A stretch of 64,000 nucleotides of DNA from Talpa occidentalis (lineage: Eukaryota > Chordata > Mammalia > Eulipotyphla > Talpidae), in the NCBI RefSeq assembly GCF_014898055.3, contig NW_023601433.1:49533876-49597875 (forward strand), read 5' to 3'. The stretch's first letter is position 1; each line of letters begins with the position of its first letter. A program made the translations under genes and the position numbers. Below are positions 12,801 to 27,800 of the stretch, piece by piece. The notes under the pieces are model-generated. The model did no database searches. It saw nothing but the letters and a program-made list of their open reading frames with translations, and had not been told where the DNA came from.

Positions 12801-15800
12801 CCAGGCAATGTTCCAGTGGGTATGCAAAGCAGTCTGGAGTTTCAATTTTAGTGACAGAAGTTATGGCAAATTAAACCATTATTTTTACATTAAGACACAG
12901 ATTATATTCTGCCACTTAAATGCAACAGTTGTGTGAACTGTTAGGAAAAATATACAAAGTCAAAAAAGATTTTTGTTCACAGAGGTCTCAAGTTGCTTCC
13001 CTAGGCCTTCCAAGGCATTTATACTTCTTGGCTGTTAAGAATGCTCGTGCAAGAAATTTTGAGAAGCACTGAGCTAAATGTAATATTTTCATACAAACCA
13101 AATTTTTCACTTTATTTTTAATTTATAGTTCACTGATTTATTATGTATAGGTTATAGACTATCAGTTTCAATACAAAAGGGACTTATGGGTATTATGTGT
13201 GGTTTATTACTTGTATCTACTATGGTGGAAAGATGATCATTATATCTTTATTTAGATGAATGGATGGCTACTTGTAGAATTTTGAAATGTGGTGGTACTG
13301 ATTTATCCACTACCAAAAAAAAGCTTTCCCCTTTCCCTTTCCTTTTAAGAATTTAAACAAAGTTAAAAGCATGAGAAAGTTAATATAAGTTAAGCTAGTA
13401 ATGGAATTTTAGTATTATAAAGTTTTTAAAAAGTGAGTTAATTTTCTCAGAAATTTGATTATTTGATGAATCAGTTTAGAATTGGAAGGGATCTAGTGTA
13501 GTCTCCTTTTTAATGAAGAGTTTATTTTATATCATCCTTGACACTGTCCCGTCTGTTTACACTCCTTTATTAAAAAATGGTGACTACATGCTGGGCAACT
13601 ATATGGAATAAGGTCTGGTTCTGCTGAGGACCACGGATTTGGGTATAAATCCTGGCTCTGTCACACACTATTTTCTTAACCTTTCCAAGTTTCAGTGTGT
13701 TGGTGTGTAAATAAATTTAGATACATCCTCACTGGGTTGTGGTAGCAGAACTCTTCATGTGGTTTCAATAAATTTTAGTGTTTCTTTAAAAAGGCAATTC
13801 TACTGAGAGACAGGTTGAGTACTACCTGTCTTATAAAGTCTGCTTCCCTGCCCTAGTTTGCCCTTCTGATGTCACACTGATCAGGTCTAACTATTTCTAT
13901 AAGCCAGACTTACAAATTGATGAAGAGCTGTCATGTGTATCCTTAAATTTCCCTTTATTCCTCAGGACATGGTTTTTAGAACCCTTACCCGTTTGTTAAC
14001 TCACCTCTGGAAATTCTCCAGTTTAATCAATATCTTTCCAATTGGATGCCTGAAATATGATTTGATACTTAAAATGCATCAGATGAAAATTTCCAGTGAG
14101 GGTAAAACAAGGGATCTCTTTTAGTATATCTCTATTTTAACATTTTTAAATATTTGATAACAATTTTAGATGGGCTATATGTTTGTTCTTTTGCTAGAAA
14201 TACTAGGAAAATAAGCATCTATATTATACATTATTTGTATCTTTACGAACAGAGAAATTGAGATACACAATGGGTAAGGCAATGGTTTTGAAGTTCCAGC
14301 TAGTGCCATATACTAGCTGAGTGACTCTGGGCAAGTTAATTAAACTCTCTGAACCTCCATTTTCTCATCAATAAAAAAAGGAGGAAATGAAAGTCCCTAT
14401 CTCACAGGTTTATTGTGAGGGCTGTATGAGTTAATGAATACAAATAACTACAATATGGCTATACATTGTTAAATGTCCAATAAATGTTATCATCATTATT
14501 ATTGTTGGGAATTTATCATTGCCAAAAACGTCTGCAGAACAATTATTCTAAAGTCAATGTCACTGTATTTGTTAGAAAACCCCTAGTTTCTAATTTCACT
14601 GCTTTTTGGTTTATAGCTAAAGTATCTCACCTAATTTATCTAAGTATTTGCAACTACTAAACCCTGGAAGTCATATCAGGAAGCTGCACTGCTCAAAGTC
14701 AGATGTACTAAGAATACTAAGATGTTTTAAAATGGCTGAGGTGGGTGCTTAGTTGCATCTGTTATAAAAATTTTCCAGGCTAAAATTACTAACGCCATGG
14801 AACAAATTCTAATTTATTTTCTGTGGAGGATATACAGGTACTCTGTTGTCCCACCTGAGTGGAGGCGTGGTGTCCTCCTCATGATAGCTCAGCTTTCATA
14901 GAGTTCAAGTGATAGGTTATACACATGACATTCTGCATAGGGATCATTTTATGGGTATCAGAAGAAGCAACAATCCAGGTAATTTTAGGGAGGATAACTG
15001 AATAGTCTCCATTCCTTTTGAAAACTGAGAGAATTCCTGAAGGATATGGAGTTCATCCATTATTAGATATACTGAACAGTGCTTTCAAAGCCATCTATGG
15101 TAGACCATTTTTTTTTGTCTGTTTCAAAATTCCAACCTACTATGGACCAATACTGTATAAAGTAAAATGAAATTGTCACAATATTATACCTTGGAATAAT
15201 AGTTTCTAAATGCTTTCTCTCAGTTTTTGTATTTATCCCCTCAAGAACTAGTAACAAATAGCTTGCAGATTGGTAATAACAGTCCTGGGATGACACAGCA
15301 GCCCTCCTTGAAAATTTTCCCTTGAAACATAGTGAATCATCAGATTGTATCAAAGTTGCCATCCTGGAGCAATGCATTTTTCTGAATCACATACTGGTTA
15401 AGGATATTTTTAAAGATGATACAAATTATATTTTGTTTTTTCCTATTTATGATGCCCAAGGATCCAAGAGATAATTTCCTCTATGGAGTTAATATAATAA
15501 AGAGTTGTGCTTTTTCTAGTAACCAATTCTTTTTCTTTACAGACACTCTTGCAGTCCATCTCCAGCACATGCATAGGATTTTCATAGCATTCATTTTTCT
15601 CCATGTTTATCTCATGCCTTTCTTACTTTCTTATTTTCCTTATATATTTCTAAATCAAATTTCTTGCTGTATTAGTGGCATATAAGCCTCACAGTAATAA
15701 TTTTAAGACAGATATAAATACATAATAAATCGACAGTGGGTGTTTTGTGTTCCAAGATGTAGCCTAAATTTGCATTAGCTTTTGAAGAACCAGCATACTG

Positions 15801-18800
15801 TTTGATTGTATAAAGCTCTTGACCATCCATACGCCTACATTTTTTCTGTAGGTTTATGGAAAGCAGCTCCCTACTTACTTTGATTGAGACTGATTTTTGA
15901 ATATCAATGCAAGATTTTGTCATTAAATAACAATTTGTTTCTAGACCTGTATTTTAATGTTTGTTATGATCTATGCTTCCCAATTTTGTATCATCTATAG
16001 ATATGAAATCTAACTATACAACTGTAAGAAGACTATATGACATTCTTTTTGTACATGAATCTTATTCTAAGCTTTCTTTCCTTTTCTTCCCTCTGCCCCA
16101 ATTTCAAAATTAAAACAAAATCTCTCTTGAATTATTTAAATCTCTTTTATCAACAACTTCAAATTATCTCTGGTAAAAAGGCAGGTTATAAATATATTAT
16201 TGATAAGATTATTTTATAGCATTTGAGCTAATAAATAGGATTCTGTGGCAGGTTGTAAAAGACAGCCTCTACTTTCCAGACACATTAATGTGTGAAAATG
16301 TTTTTATAAGAATCTTTGAGCATTTTTGAGTGATAACATTATTTAGCCCTCAATGAACAATACAGTGAAACTTCTAGAATGCAGTTCCAAAATAAAATAC
16401 AGATATCATCAACCACCCTTCACAAAGCTACCCAACTATTTTTCAGTATGATGTCTGTAAAACATAAATGTCAACACAGTAATTTTCACAAAATAAGCAA
16501 TATGCAGATACCCATAATTTCCCTTTCCTCTGTAAACAAAACAAGTATAAAATAACATCAAAATTAACTGGGAGACAAACAAATTTCATAGTACAATGTG
16601 AGATGCTACTAAGTTTTCCTTACAGTTTTTGTGCAATAGAGCCTCTAAAGAAATACAAATATAGCTCTTTATGTTTAGAAATTTCTAACCTACTATTAGG
16701 TCATACTTAAAACAAGTTATATTCTGACTAGAAGACTGGAATAGGACATAGATTATATTAACTTGATATACTTTAAAGATAGACTACAATAAAACACCAT
16801 TTCTTACAAGAAAATTTCTTTAGTTTTTATCTGAAAAGAAAACCAAATGTTTCTAATCATATGTGTATATCATATTACAATAGACTACTTATTATCACAT
16901 ATGGTAAGATATTCAAGGTCTAAAAAGAAAACAAATATTTACCACTGTGGATTCTTAAGTGCTCTTTTAGATGGTGTTTGTACTTGAAGGCTTTTCCACA
17001 TTCAGTGCACTTGAATTTACGATTGCCCCCAGATTGCGTCACATGTCTCTGGAAGAAAGCAGTGGTATTTTATTTACAAAGCAAAAAAGTTTCCCACAAA
17101 AAGAACATCCAACCTGCTGAAAGCAATATTTGGTGACTATTTTGTTTGTGAAAGGCCTCAAACTATAGCAGTCATAAAAATCTAATATTTAGAGTATTAT
17201 TAAAACTATGGTGATAACAGGAATAGAATTTTCACAGAGAAAAATACCCTCTCTAAAGTTTCAGAAGCAGACCTCATTAAACAATACAGTTCTTAGAAAA
17301 ATAAAATAATACATACTTTACTATGAACTAGAGATGATCTTGTACATAGCTTTAATTTACAAGTAAGAAACTGAGGTCTAGAATATTCTCAGTAATTTGT
17401 CTAAAGCATAGTTATTAAATAGAAGAATAAAATTTCCTGAATAGAAGACTAGGCTTTTCCTAGCATTTTATTCTGTTTCTTTATAATGGTATTTCTGAAA
17501 TGTACTTTGATAATTAAAACAGTATTTCTATCTTTTTCAGCTAAAGATGGACTATTATAATAATTTTGTCTGGTTTATCAAACTTCTACTTTTCCATATT
17601 TCAAATATATTCTGCACCTTTTATCTCATAAAAGCATTGCTTGAATTGCATTGTACTGACTCCCACCTATAAACCTTTAAAGGTTTACCATTCACCTTGA
17701 AAAGACTCTGAATCTATAGATCCCAAGTTGATAGCCTGTAAGTTTCCTGATGTATTTTTCACCAATTCTCTATAAGTTCATGCCTCAGTCATTAAATGAG
17801 TCTCAGTTCCTATTTCTTGGCTATGTTAACACTTTATTATGATTGTTAGGATTCTATGCACCCTTCAAAGGCTTAACTCAAATTCTACTTTCTTCATGTT
17901 CACCCTGGCATTTTTATTTTCATATAGGAAGGAAAAAGAATGAGTACTTACCATATTTTAGGCCTTACTATAGCCAAATTCACAGCTTAAAACAGAATAC
18001 ATGGTGATAACTCTAAAATTTCTATCTCTAGACTTCTCCCTCTAAGTCTAGACTCTTATAGCCAATTACTTCCTTGATATTGCCAGTTGGAATGTAAGTA
18101 GCATCTGAAATTTAACATGACTGACACTGAACTTTTAATTTCTCCTGAAAATCAGGTCCTCCTCTAGGTGTTTCCTAGTGAATAACACCCTCACTTACAC
18201 GATTATTGGTTAAACCCTAAAATGTGGCATAATCCTTGGTTTCTCTTTTCTCTAACTCCCTTACACAACCCATCAGCAAGTCATCTGAATATACTCTGAA
18301 TCAAATATCCCTCATTATGTCACATCTGTCACCAGATTTAAAGTCACAACCCCTTTGGCCTCGATTATAGAAAAAGTCTCTAAAGAAATGGTCTCCCTGC
18401 TTCCATTCTTGTCGCTATTGATCTGTATTCTAGCTAACAGCCAGTGTTCTCTTAAAAATAAAACAAAGATAAAACTCAACATTCTTCAAAAACTTATTAC
18501 ACTTTTGAATAAAATCAAATGTTTACCATGGCCTATACAAAGGGCACATAATTTTGCCTCCAATACCTCCCAGCCTCTCCTCCAATACCTCCCTCCTTCT
18601 CCGCTTTATTCACAATGTTCTCCTTGCTGTTTCTTAGTGATGACAAGTAGACTTTTGCTTCAAGGCCTTCCCATGCTTCACTCTGTCTGCTTTCATTAGA
18701 AGTCCCTTTCCTCAATCATTCCACGACTGGTTCTATTTCATTCAGGCCTTATTTCACAAGTCCCATTCACAGAAAGTTCTCCCTACTCTGAAAAAAATAG

Positions 18801-21800
18801 CAGCTTTCATAATTTTCTGTCCTTTCGTTCTGCTTTAATTTTCCTCATACCACTTGCTTTTATGTTCTTTGTGATCTACCAATGTATTCTCCCTAGTATT
18901 AGGGGATTTGCTCATCTTTTTCATATTGTACACTTAACACCTAGAATAGGGTCTGACACATAATAGACTCAAATATTTGTTGAATAAATAAACTGAAACA
19001 CATTTCAAAATTTGGCAAAATTTTCAAAGAAAGCCATTCTACTTATTTGTTGCTGCATAACCTAAATTGTTTCTAAGACCTTCTACTTATGCTTTCCTCC
19101 CATTATTTGTCTTCATATTTATCATAGCTCCTTTCTGACCTTTGTCTGATAATACTAAACATAAAATCTACTACCTTTGCATCATCAAAATGTTATCATA
19201 AAAGTGACTGCTATTCTCATCAGGTATCTTATGCTTTGCTATTATAATGGTTTCTTGCATTTACCATTAGTTTTGCCTGTCATTTCAAAGGAGATTCTTT
19301 TCCCTTGAAAAAGGCCCTTAGTACAGAGAGAATATAGGACAGCGAAAGATGGGTTTTGAGGAAATAGCAGATGAGTAAGTTATTTCTCCAAGGCTTTTAT
19401 ATGCTATACTTATGTCAGGATAGCAGTATTACTGTCCTGTATTATCCCTAATAAGACTTGTGTAGGTGTAGATGGTAAAGTGATGGTCTTTTGTCTTCAT
19501 TAGTTCCTTCTCAGTATAAACTTATCCTTTCTTTTGGTACTCACTCTTATTTAAAGTGTTCCTTCAGAGACTTAACCATTAATCTACCTAAGAAAATTCT
19601 GTTTTTTTATACCTGGATTACTCCCCTCCCCCCTTTATCTTATTATTTTATAATAATAAAGACTTGTTGCCAAAGTCCTGAGAAGACAGGTTAAGCTTGC
19701 TCAACCAATCTGTTTCTGTTACAATTTTTTCTTTTGGTTTAGCAGCCATGATTTATAGCTTTTCTCTATGGGATGTCTGACTTATATTAGGTATATACAT
19801 AGGGCAGAGTTCTCACAGAGTTAGGTATACAGGTATTCACAGCCTTTGAAATAAAAGATTGGACATATGCCTGAATCAAAACATACATATCCCCTGCAGT
19901 TATATGTTTATTTGATTTTTAAAGCTAGAATTAAGCAATATTAATTTGATAGTTTATAGTTTACCATATCAGGACCTTAAAAAAAGCCAACTTCGGGCTT
20001 CCCCGGTGGCGCAGCAGTTGAGCGCTGGGTTGCGAAGCTGCCGGCAGCCTCTGCAGCGCTGGTTAGATCCCGGGCTGCTCCCCGGCCACCAGAGGAGGGT
20101 CCCACATGGCCGCAGACCTCTCCTGCCGCCCGCTGCTCCCCTCAGCAGTGTCCTTCGGTCCTTCTGCCTGCTCTACTCCCCACTCTGGCTCTGGTGAATT
20201 CTCTCACCCTTCAGTGCTTCTGACTGTACCCAGTGCTTGTATAAATAAATAAATAAATCTTTGGGGGGGGAAAAAGCCAACTTGGCAAAACTTTGACTTT
20301 AATCTTCAAGCCAACAGTTTAAATGTAACATAGTCTTGGAACACTTCTAGAAATAGAGGTAAACTGATAGAGACGTAGAATAAACCATATGAAATTTGAG
20401 TTTTCAGAATAAAAATGGCTTAAAATCTAAGCTTTAGATTCTTAGAGAAGGCAACTTTACTGTAAGAAAGAGGACAGGTAGTTTATACTGAGATTAGTCA
20501 TTGGGTCGCAAAAACTTAAATTTTATTATTTTATTTTTTCTCAATATGATCAGTATTGTTATATGTTTATATAGCTGATATTTTCCCTATAATGAACATG
20601 TTAATGGAATACATTTTGAAATCCAGTTCCAAACTTAACAGAAATGTTTGCTATAAGCAAAGTAAATTAAATAGAGATGAATGGGATCTTATCTGAAAAA
20701 GAAAAAAATCTTCTATTTATTTAAAAAATAATGTTCATATGTACTTTTGAACACAGAAATGGCCAGATAATTAAAATAATCACTTTCATTTTTATAAGGC
20801 TGTAGACAACACAGTGCCCAGCAAATATCCATTTAATTTTTAAGTATATTAAAATCTTGTCTTTATGAAGGACTGAATTCTCAAAATCTGCAAAGTCCTC
20901 AGTCACTTACTTGATCTCTTCCTGATTTATGTGTTGTCATGTGACGTTCAAGTTGAGTTCTGTATGCAAAGGTGTAGCTGCACAGAGAGCAACTGAAGTT
21001 ATCTTCATTCTTTTCATGGCGATATTTAATGTGTTCTTTCAGCGAGGTAAAGCGTTTATAGCCTCTATCACAATATGGACAGGTGAGTAGTTGGGAAAAT
21101 GCATCTGGTGTTCCTATAAAAAAAAAGGTCACATACTTTAAATTTAAAACTTTAAAACAATTTACCAAAGCTACCATTAGGACTCCATTGTTTTGTGCCA
21201 AATATTGTGCTACAGACTTTATTTGATCCTCAAAACAATATAGCAATACTCATCTGTATTTCACAAAAAAGATGTTCAGATAGGTCAAGTAACTGAAGTC
21301 ACATAGTCCAATAAATGATGAAGATAAGATGCAAACACATACTGTCTCATTTCAAAGTCCCAAGTCTTTTTTACTAGAGCATAATGCTTTCTTTCTTTTG
21401 TGTGGTCAGACCAAAAAAAAAAAAAAACAAAAGTAAAATCAGAATGCAGGTTACATTTATATTCTGTTTATATATTAAAGGGTACTTTTTCTATTGGTAA
21501 CTATGTTATCATTATTTAACATTCATTCTTTCAAATTTGAAAATTACACAATAAAGTTATTGTGGGCAGAGAGTAAGTACATAGTCACACTATATATTAC
21601 TAAGACTCCCTAGCAGTTAGGTGTGGTCATGTGGCTTGAGTTCACACCAAAATAATGCGCATGCGGGAAAGAGTAATAATGGGAGTCAGAGCTAGGCTTG
21701 GAGCATGAAGACCTTCCATGCATGGTTTCTTATGTTCTTTTCTCTATTGAAATATACTAACAAACTTTTTGTATAATTTTATATGGATCAATATAAGGAA

Positions 21801-24800
21801 GTTTTCAGAAAATAAAGGCACTATGTATACATAAAATGAAGTTCACTAAATGAACTATGTTTTTTAATTGGGAACCATCTAAGTCTACCAATCCTAAAAT
21901 GTAATTCTACTTTGCCAATTAATATAATTTAACCAAGAACTGTTTTCCTTATTTATTTCTTCAAAGAAATATATTCCTAAGTGACACTTTATTGTAAGTA
22001 TCATGTTTACCTGCATTTTAAGTTTCTTATAGAAATGACTACAAAAGAAAATTGTGTTATAGTCTCCAAATGCTTCATAAGCAAAGATATCAGAAAATAT
22101 ATTAACTTTATTGAAATTCCAATCCTTTTAAGTTGTCTTGCTCAAGAAGAATCTTCAAATAATAGACTGAGCACATGACTACATAGATCATTAAAATTGC
22201 ATCAAACAATCAAAACTACCAAAGTTTATGATGTTATCTTTTGTTGTCATCTTACAAGGCACCCATAACCAGAGTTTTCAATTGGTGAAAACACTAACAT
22301 GAACCTCTTCTTTGGGGATTGGAATAGCCACATGAGGAAAATTTTTAAATGTTATTTTTTATCTAGTATACATTTCTTACCTAACATTTCTTACAGTGAT
22401 ACCACCCCGCTATTTTCCTCTGTTTCTACTATTATATGAAAAGGTAGAATGATAGACTATTTCTTTCTAGGAGAGAATGAGCACATTATTATTGCATTTT
22501 ACGACTCTTTATACACTAGCTATTGATACAAGAGTGAACAAAAGCAAATATGAAAAAAACATTTGTCTCCAAAGAAGCATGTTTTGAAGCAGACAACCAG
22601 GTTTTCCTTAACAGGAAAAATGAAAAAGAATCAAGCAGCAGTAGGTGTCAACCAAGCTCCCATTTATACTACTTGCTGCCATGTAAGTGAACAGAAATCA
22701 ACATCCAGCACTGTTCCTAGGAAGTTCAAATGCAGAGGTATGAGATGCTACAGATTTAATGCAATGCAATTATCATGATGTTTCTTTAAAGAGATTGTAC
22801 AGAGACCTGCAATAAATTTTGGTTTTCAAAAATGTTACCATGGAGTAGGTATCTCATTTTAATGTAAATAACAATCCTTTAAAAGAAGAAAACAAAGATA
22901 AATGTAAATCACCATTTACCATTTTCATCATGACCACTGGCTTCTGGTGTTCCCTGCCTCTGGTCTTCTTCGGGCGCTTCAGGGTAAATGACAGCAGTGT
23001 CTTGTTGTTGCAGAAACTCTTCAACATTAGGATCATGGTTTTGTTCATTTTCTGCATCCGAGTCACATTCATCATCTTTTACTAAAAGAAATACATACTT
23101 TATAAAAAGCAATTTCACAAACAAGTTGTCACAAAGTTTTTTATAAATAGTTTACCTTGGAAGAATACATGGTAACTTTTGAATTTGTAGGAAATATTTA
23201 CTGAAAATTAAACTGGAAATTCAGTCATTCTGTTATATTAAGCAGTCTTCTTGGTTTATGAATTTAGTACTATAAAAGTTTTGGAATTTTCACAATATCC
23301 CTTTTAAGTTTTAGAGTTGTACTTCTATATTACTGATAAACATGCCACGGAGGAGGTAATAAATTCAGATTTACTAAATTTTTAATTTCTAAATTAAGGA
23401 TAATGTAAGGAAAAGGGAAAAAAGAAATCTTAGTTCTCAAATCTTAGTTCTTCCTAGCAACTGATAGTATCTGAATCATTTTGAATATAAATCATGCTGA
23501 AGTTCAGTTAATTTATATTTTCTTAGAAACTAGCTTTAATAGTTATCTCATCAGAATATCAAATTGATAAAATTGCTTCTTCTTTCCTCTATATTCATAG
23601 ACACATGAGGCTATTCTTTCTGTATTTCTGCCTCAGAAAATATTTAACTGTGGATTATGGCAGAGTTTTTTCCTTGAGTTATTAGAAAGGTTCACAACAG
23701 AATGTTTTCACTTTTGAAAGGTAGTATAGAGTGCTGTTAAGTTTCTAATAAAGTAGTATTGCTGCATTGTGGGTTTTCCTCCATTTCCTCCATGGTTCCA
23801 GAGGAGAGTGTCTACTCTGTATTAATGGTAAATTTAATAGGTTAGTATGGCTCCCAAGTGTCTCATGGAAGACTTCTTTATACACTTCAGACTGAATTTG
23901 TAAAACAGCAATTCTCAGCTACTGAGATTGAAGCCAAATTAAAATTGTGATTTATGAATATCTTTTTGTTCAACAGTCATTAAAACAATCTTGCTGAAAT
24001 CTCCTACACAGTAACTGAACTCCTCTGGGTAGCTTCTATTTTGAATCTCAGAGTCAATGTCATAGAAATAATGGTGATCCATCACATTTTCTTTTTAATG
24101 TACTCAATAGCTATCAATTATTTAGCATCTGCTGTATACTGAGAACTGTACTATTTAGTTTATGCTAGTAGTTACCACACTGGGGTACTGGATCCAGGGA
24201 TAAGTGAAGATTTTTCAAGAGTTAGGTGGTATTAAGAGAATCAACTTCCAATTCTCAACTATCATGAATGTCTTTCTTAGAATCTTAAAGGTTCTTCATG
24301 CTACCCTCTTCTTTTCACAGTGTTCTCTTACATAAAGAAGAGACAAAGGAATACCCCTCCATTCATCTATTGTTAATACAGTACCCAGTCTTGGAACTAA
24401 AAACCTCCTGGTTGCCAAAGGTAAAAAATTCAAAATACTGACTGGGGAAAACTTCTTAATTGATTAACCAAGACAGCATAAAATCATTAGAGGTCTCCCA
24501 GTCTTTCTTGTTTACCTGGAGTTCTATCAGGGGTAAAGAATGGCAACTAAAAGGGAGCATTTTGATCCTAGTTGGGAAATTCTGTGATCAGTTATATAAT
24601 TGTAAGGCCAAAGAAAATGGAGATAATTTTCCTTTAATAATCTCACCTTTTCCATCCCCTAACTATTACTAAAGAGTTCACTGCTCCTGAGGAGCCTGGT
24701 GAGAACAAAGCACAGTGTTTCAAAAAATCTGAGATCTGTTATTAGCTGGAATAATAAGCATTTTAAAATAGCTATTACAGTACAAGTCAGTATCATAGAG

Positions 24801-27800
24801 TTTTTCAATGTAAAACTTTTAGTTAAAACTCATGAAACTTGTTTTTGTGATTTCTTTTAGATTCCATGTAGATTTCACAATATTAAAATATTTTTATCAA
24901 ATTACATTATACATTTATTTCAATTTATGACTCCACTTATAAAATGTTTAAATCGTCTATATTTTAGTAACTATATACATACCCCCCCCCCCCCCACACA
25001 CATATACAACTGACCCATGAACAACATGCTGATTAGGACACTGACTCCCACCTGAATTTATAAAATATTCAGACAAAAAGGTACATGTAGCTTTTTACCC
25101 CTGATAATTTTCACTAATAGCCTGCTACTGACCAAAAAACTTACTGACAACATGAATAGTTGATAACACAAATTTGTATGTTATGTGTGTTATATACCGT
25201 ATTCTCACAATAAAACAATTTAGAGAAAGAAACTGTTAGTAAGAAAATTGTAAGATACCCACACCTTATGTCCTACATCTCCCAATGAGTGGTGACCAGA
25301 ACATATATTTTTGCAAGTTAGCAAGTATCACCGTGAAACCCATATGTTACTGTCGTGGCCACTCAATGGCCCCCCAACACTAATGTCTTGAAAAATATTT
25401 TCTAAAGCCTAAATATTACAAAAAGTAACATTTCTCAGCATTTAAGAAAAAATGAGAAAAACCTATGGAATAAAATTGTCATGAGGCTAAGATGAGATCT
25501 GGAGAAGTAAAGTTGTCCTATATTGGGGGGAACAAATTCTTTTGGTAAAAGGCCAGACAGGAAATATTTTAAGCTTTCTGGGTCATTTAGTCTCTATGGC
25601 AACAATGCAACTGCTGTAGTAGCACTAATATAGCAATAGAAAATATGTTAATGTTATGTTCCAAATAAAACTTTACTCAGACACTGAAAAAAGAAAGAAA
25701 ATCATAAGGAAGAGCAAGTACATTTATAAGTGTATTTATTAATATTGTAAGTATATGTCACCTGTCCATAAGAAAATATGCATGTAAGTCAACTTGCACA
25801 GTTAAAAACCATGTTAATGAGGGCTCAATGGCAAGACAGTGGAATGATGAGATTTTAAATAGTATACTTTTTCAGAATTATAGTCTATTTTATACATGAC
25901 ATTATCTTCAATGAGTTATAAGGTTATTTATACACTACTAAAACACTGGTTCTAAATGTAGTCATTTGGAGATAGAATTTTATAGCATAAAAATTAGAAA
26001 AGGTTCACATAATTTTAATATCATTGAATAATCTAATTTTATAAATGTATTTATTTTTACTTTATATATTTCTTATTACTTATAATTTCCATTCTTTATA
26101 GAGGAAATTTTTTATAAAATTCATCAAAATGTGTACTAAACATTAATTTGAATAGAAAATGAAGGCTCATGTTTTTCTGATGGAAAGTCTGACTTAGTTG
26201 ATTGATATAACAGTGATTAACTGCTTTGCTAGTTAGCTTATTAGGTAGAGATTTTCCAAAAATTGAATGAACTAAGTCTGTGATTCTGAAGCACTGATTA
26301 ACATAGTCAGTTAATACGATAAAACGATTTTTGGCAAAAAATACTGAATATTTCAATTTGATATGGTTCACCAATCATTTCAGAATATATCAAATAATGT
26401 GCTTCCAAGTGAGGGGAGGGGAAAGCAAAAGTCCAAAAGGATATGTTGGTTCTCTGATAAGTTAGTATTGGTGAAATCTTTTTGGCATATGACCCAGAAA
26501 AAGAGGAAGTGATTCTAACAACTTTATATATCAATTATAAATATGTCAGGCAGTTTACTTAATATAAATTTGGAGGATAACAGTAGTTCTTATGGTTGTT
26601 GTGATAATTAAATTCATCAATACAATATGAGCTTAGTACTGTACCTGGCAAGTAGTAAATTCTGTGTAATATTGTCAGATTTTTAATCAAGGCAGTTTTA
26701 TAAAGTGAACATAATTTATCAATTAAAAATGTTCCAAATACAAATCTGGGTCAGAAAAGTTAGACAGCATTTTCCAAAGTCACACAGTAAAAAAGTATTA
26801 CTATTAGAGCAGATGACACTGTCTCCATGAATCTGTATTTACCCAGTCAATTTTAAGCTACAATTAGAAATTTTGCAGTTTTACACATAAAATTTAAAGT
26901 GTTGGGAAGTACACATTGTGAAAGGTCATTTATAAAGCAAAATACGTAGTTCCTAAGACTGACAAACTTGTGTATTCAACACAAGAGAGATGAGAAATAC
27001 ACAGAGAAATACTGATAATTTGTTTTTCTTTTAGACAGAACAAAACTCAAGAGCTGATTCTCAAAGTATAGAATTACAGAACTATAATCATTTATCAAAA
27101 TGTAGAACAACAGGGTTGTAAACACAAACTAGAGAGCAGGCATTGAGAGACAAACATTTAATATAAAGACTAAACGTTTTTATTTAGCCATCAGTAAATT
27201 ATTTCCATTAGAATAAATGTTTTCAGGATTCCTCCTTGTTTTATTTTCCATTTTTGAAACTTTGTAAATCTACTAACAAAAAAGGGATGCTCAGATGGAA
27301 AAATGACTTTTGGGTGAGTTTTTAAATGTCTGAATACTACATTAAAAGAACTATAGTCTCAGCTTCATGAATTGCAAAAGGAAGTCAGCTATAGAAAGGA
27401 CCTGACAAAGTTTGAATAATGGTGACCTTTGTACAATGTTTTTGTTTACTTTGTCAACACATTATTCCACGGAAGTCAAGGAATTAATGAAAGCAAAAGC
27501 AAAACACAATTTTAAAGATTAACTGTTCAAAAGTCTCAAACATTTGTTTTCCAACCTTCTTTCCCTAAAATTACATTTACCTGGGCTTTAATAAATGTTC
27601 GACTATTCTTAACTCCCCAGTTCTAAAGAAATAATGCATCAGGGATCATCTTCTTGATGGGACAGGGGGTGGGTAGACCTTATGTCTCAGGAGCAACTTT
27701 CATAAATATAAGGTCATGCTACCTTAAAGATGTGATTTTCTTTTTTGAGATAATTTATGTACTACTCAGTACTTAAAATTGAAAGAATTAATGTCATTTG

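Larger units (their letters stand above)
12206..16942 (-). other. ZEB1: ZEB1 intron 6
   Basis: This GT-AG intron of 4737 bp contains two MIR copies (about 13600-13790 and 14270-14505). The rest (12206-13590 and 14510-16942) is unique AT-rich sequence in which I recognise nothing; short open frames there have no familiar peptide. Confidence 0.9.
17049..20910 (-). other. ZEB1: ZEB1 intron 5
   Basis: This GT-AG intron of 3862 bp contains an old L2 (about 18020-18995), a weak MIR (about 17320-17420) and a young SINE (19994-20270). The remaining parts show nothing recognisable. Confidence 0.9.

Noticed and set aside
15063..15923. Open frames of 83-104 codons in intron 6
   Set aside because: AT-rich chance frames without familiar peptide, start context or conservation that I can judge.
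20899..21246. Continuation of the exon 5 frame beyond the splice sites on both sides
   Set aside because: The acceptor at 21114-21115 and donor at 20909-20910 bound the exon; upstream sequence is MIR-derived.
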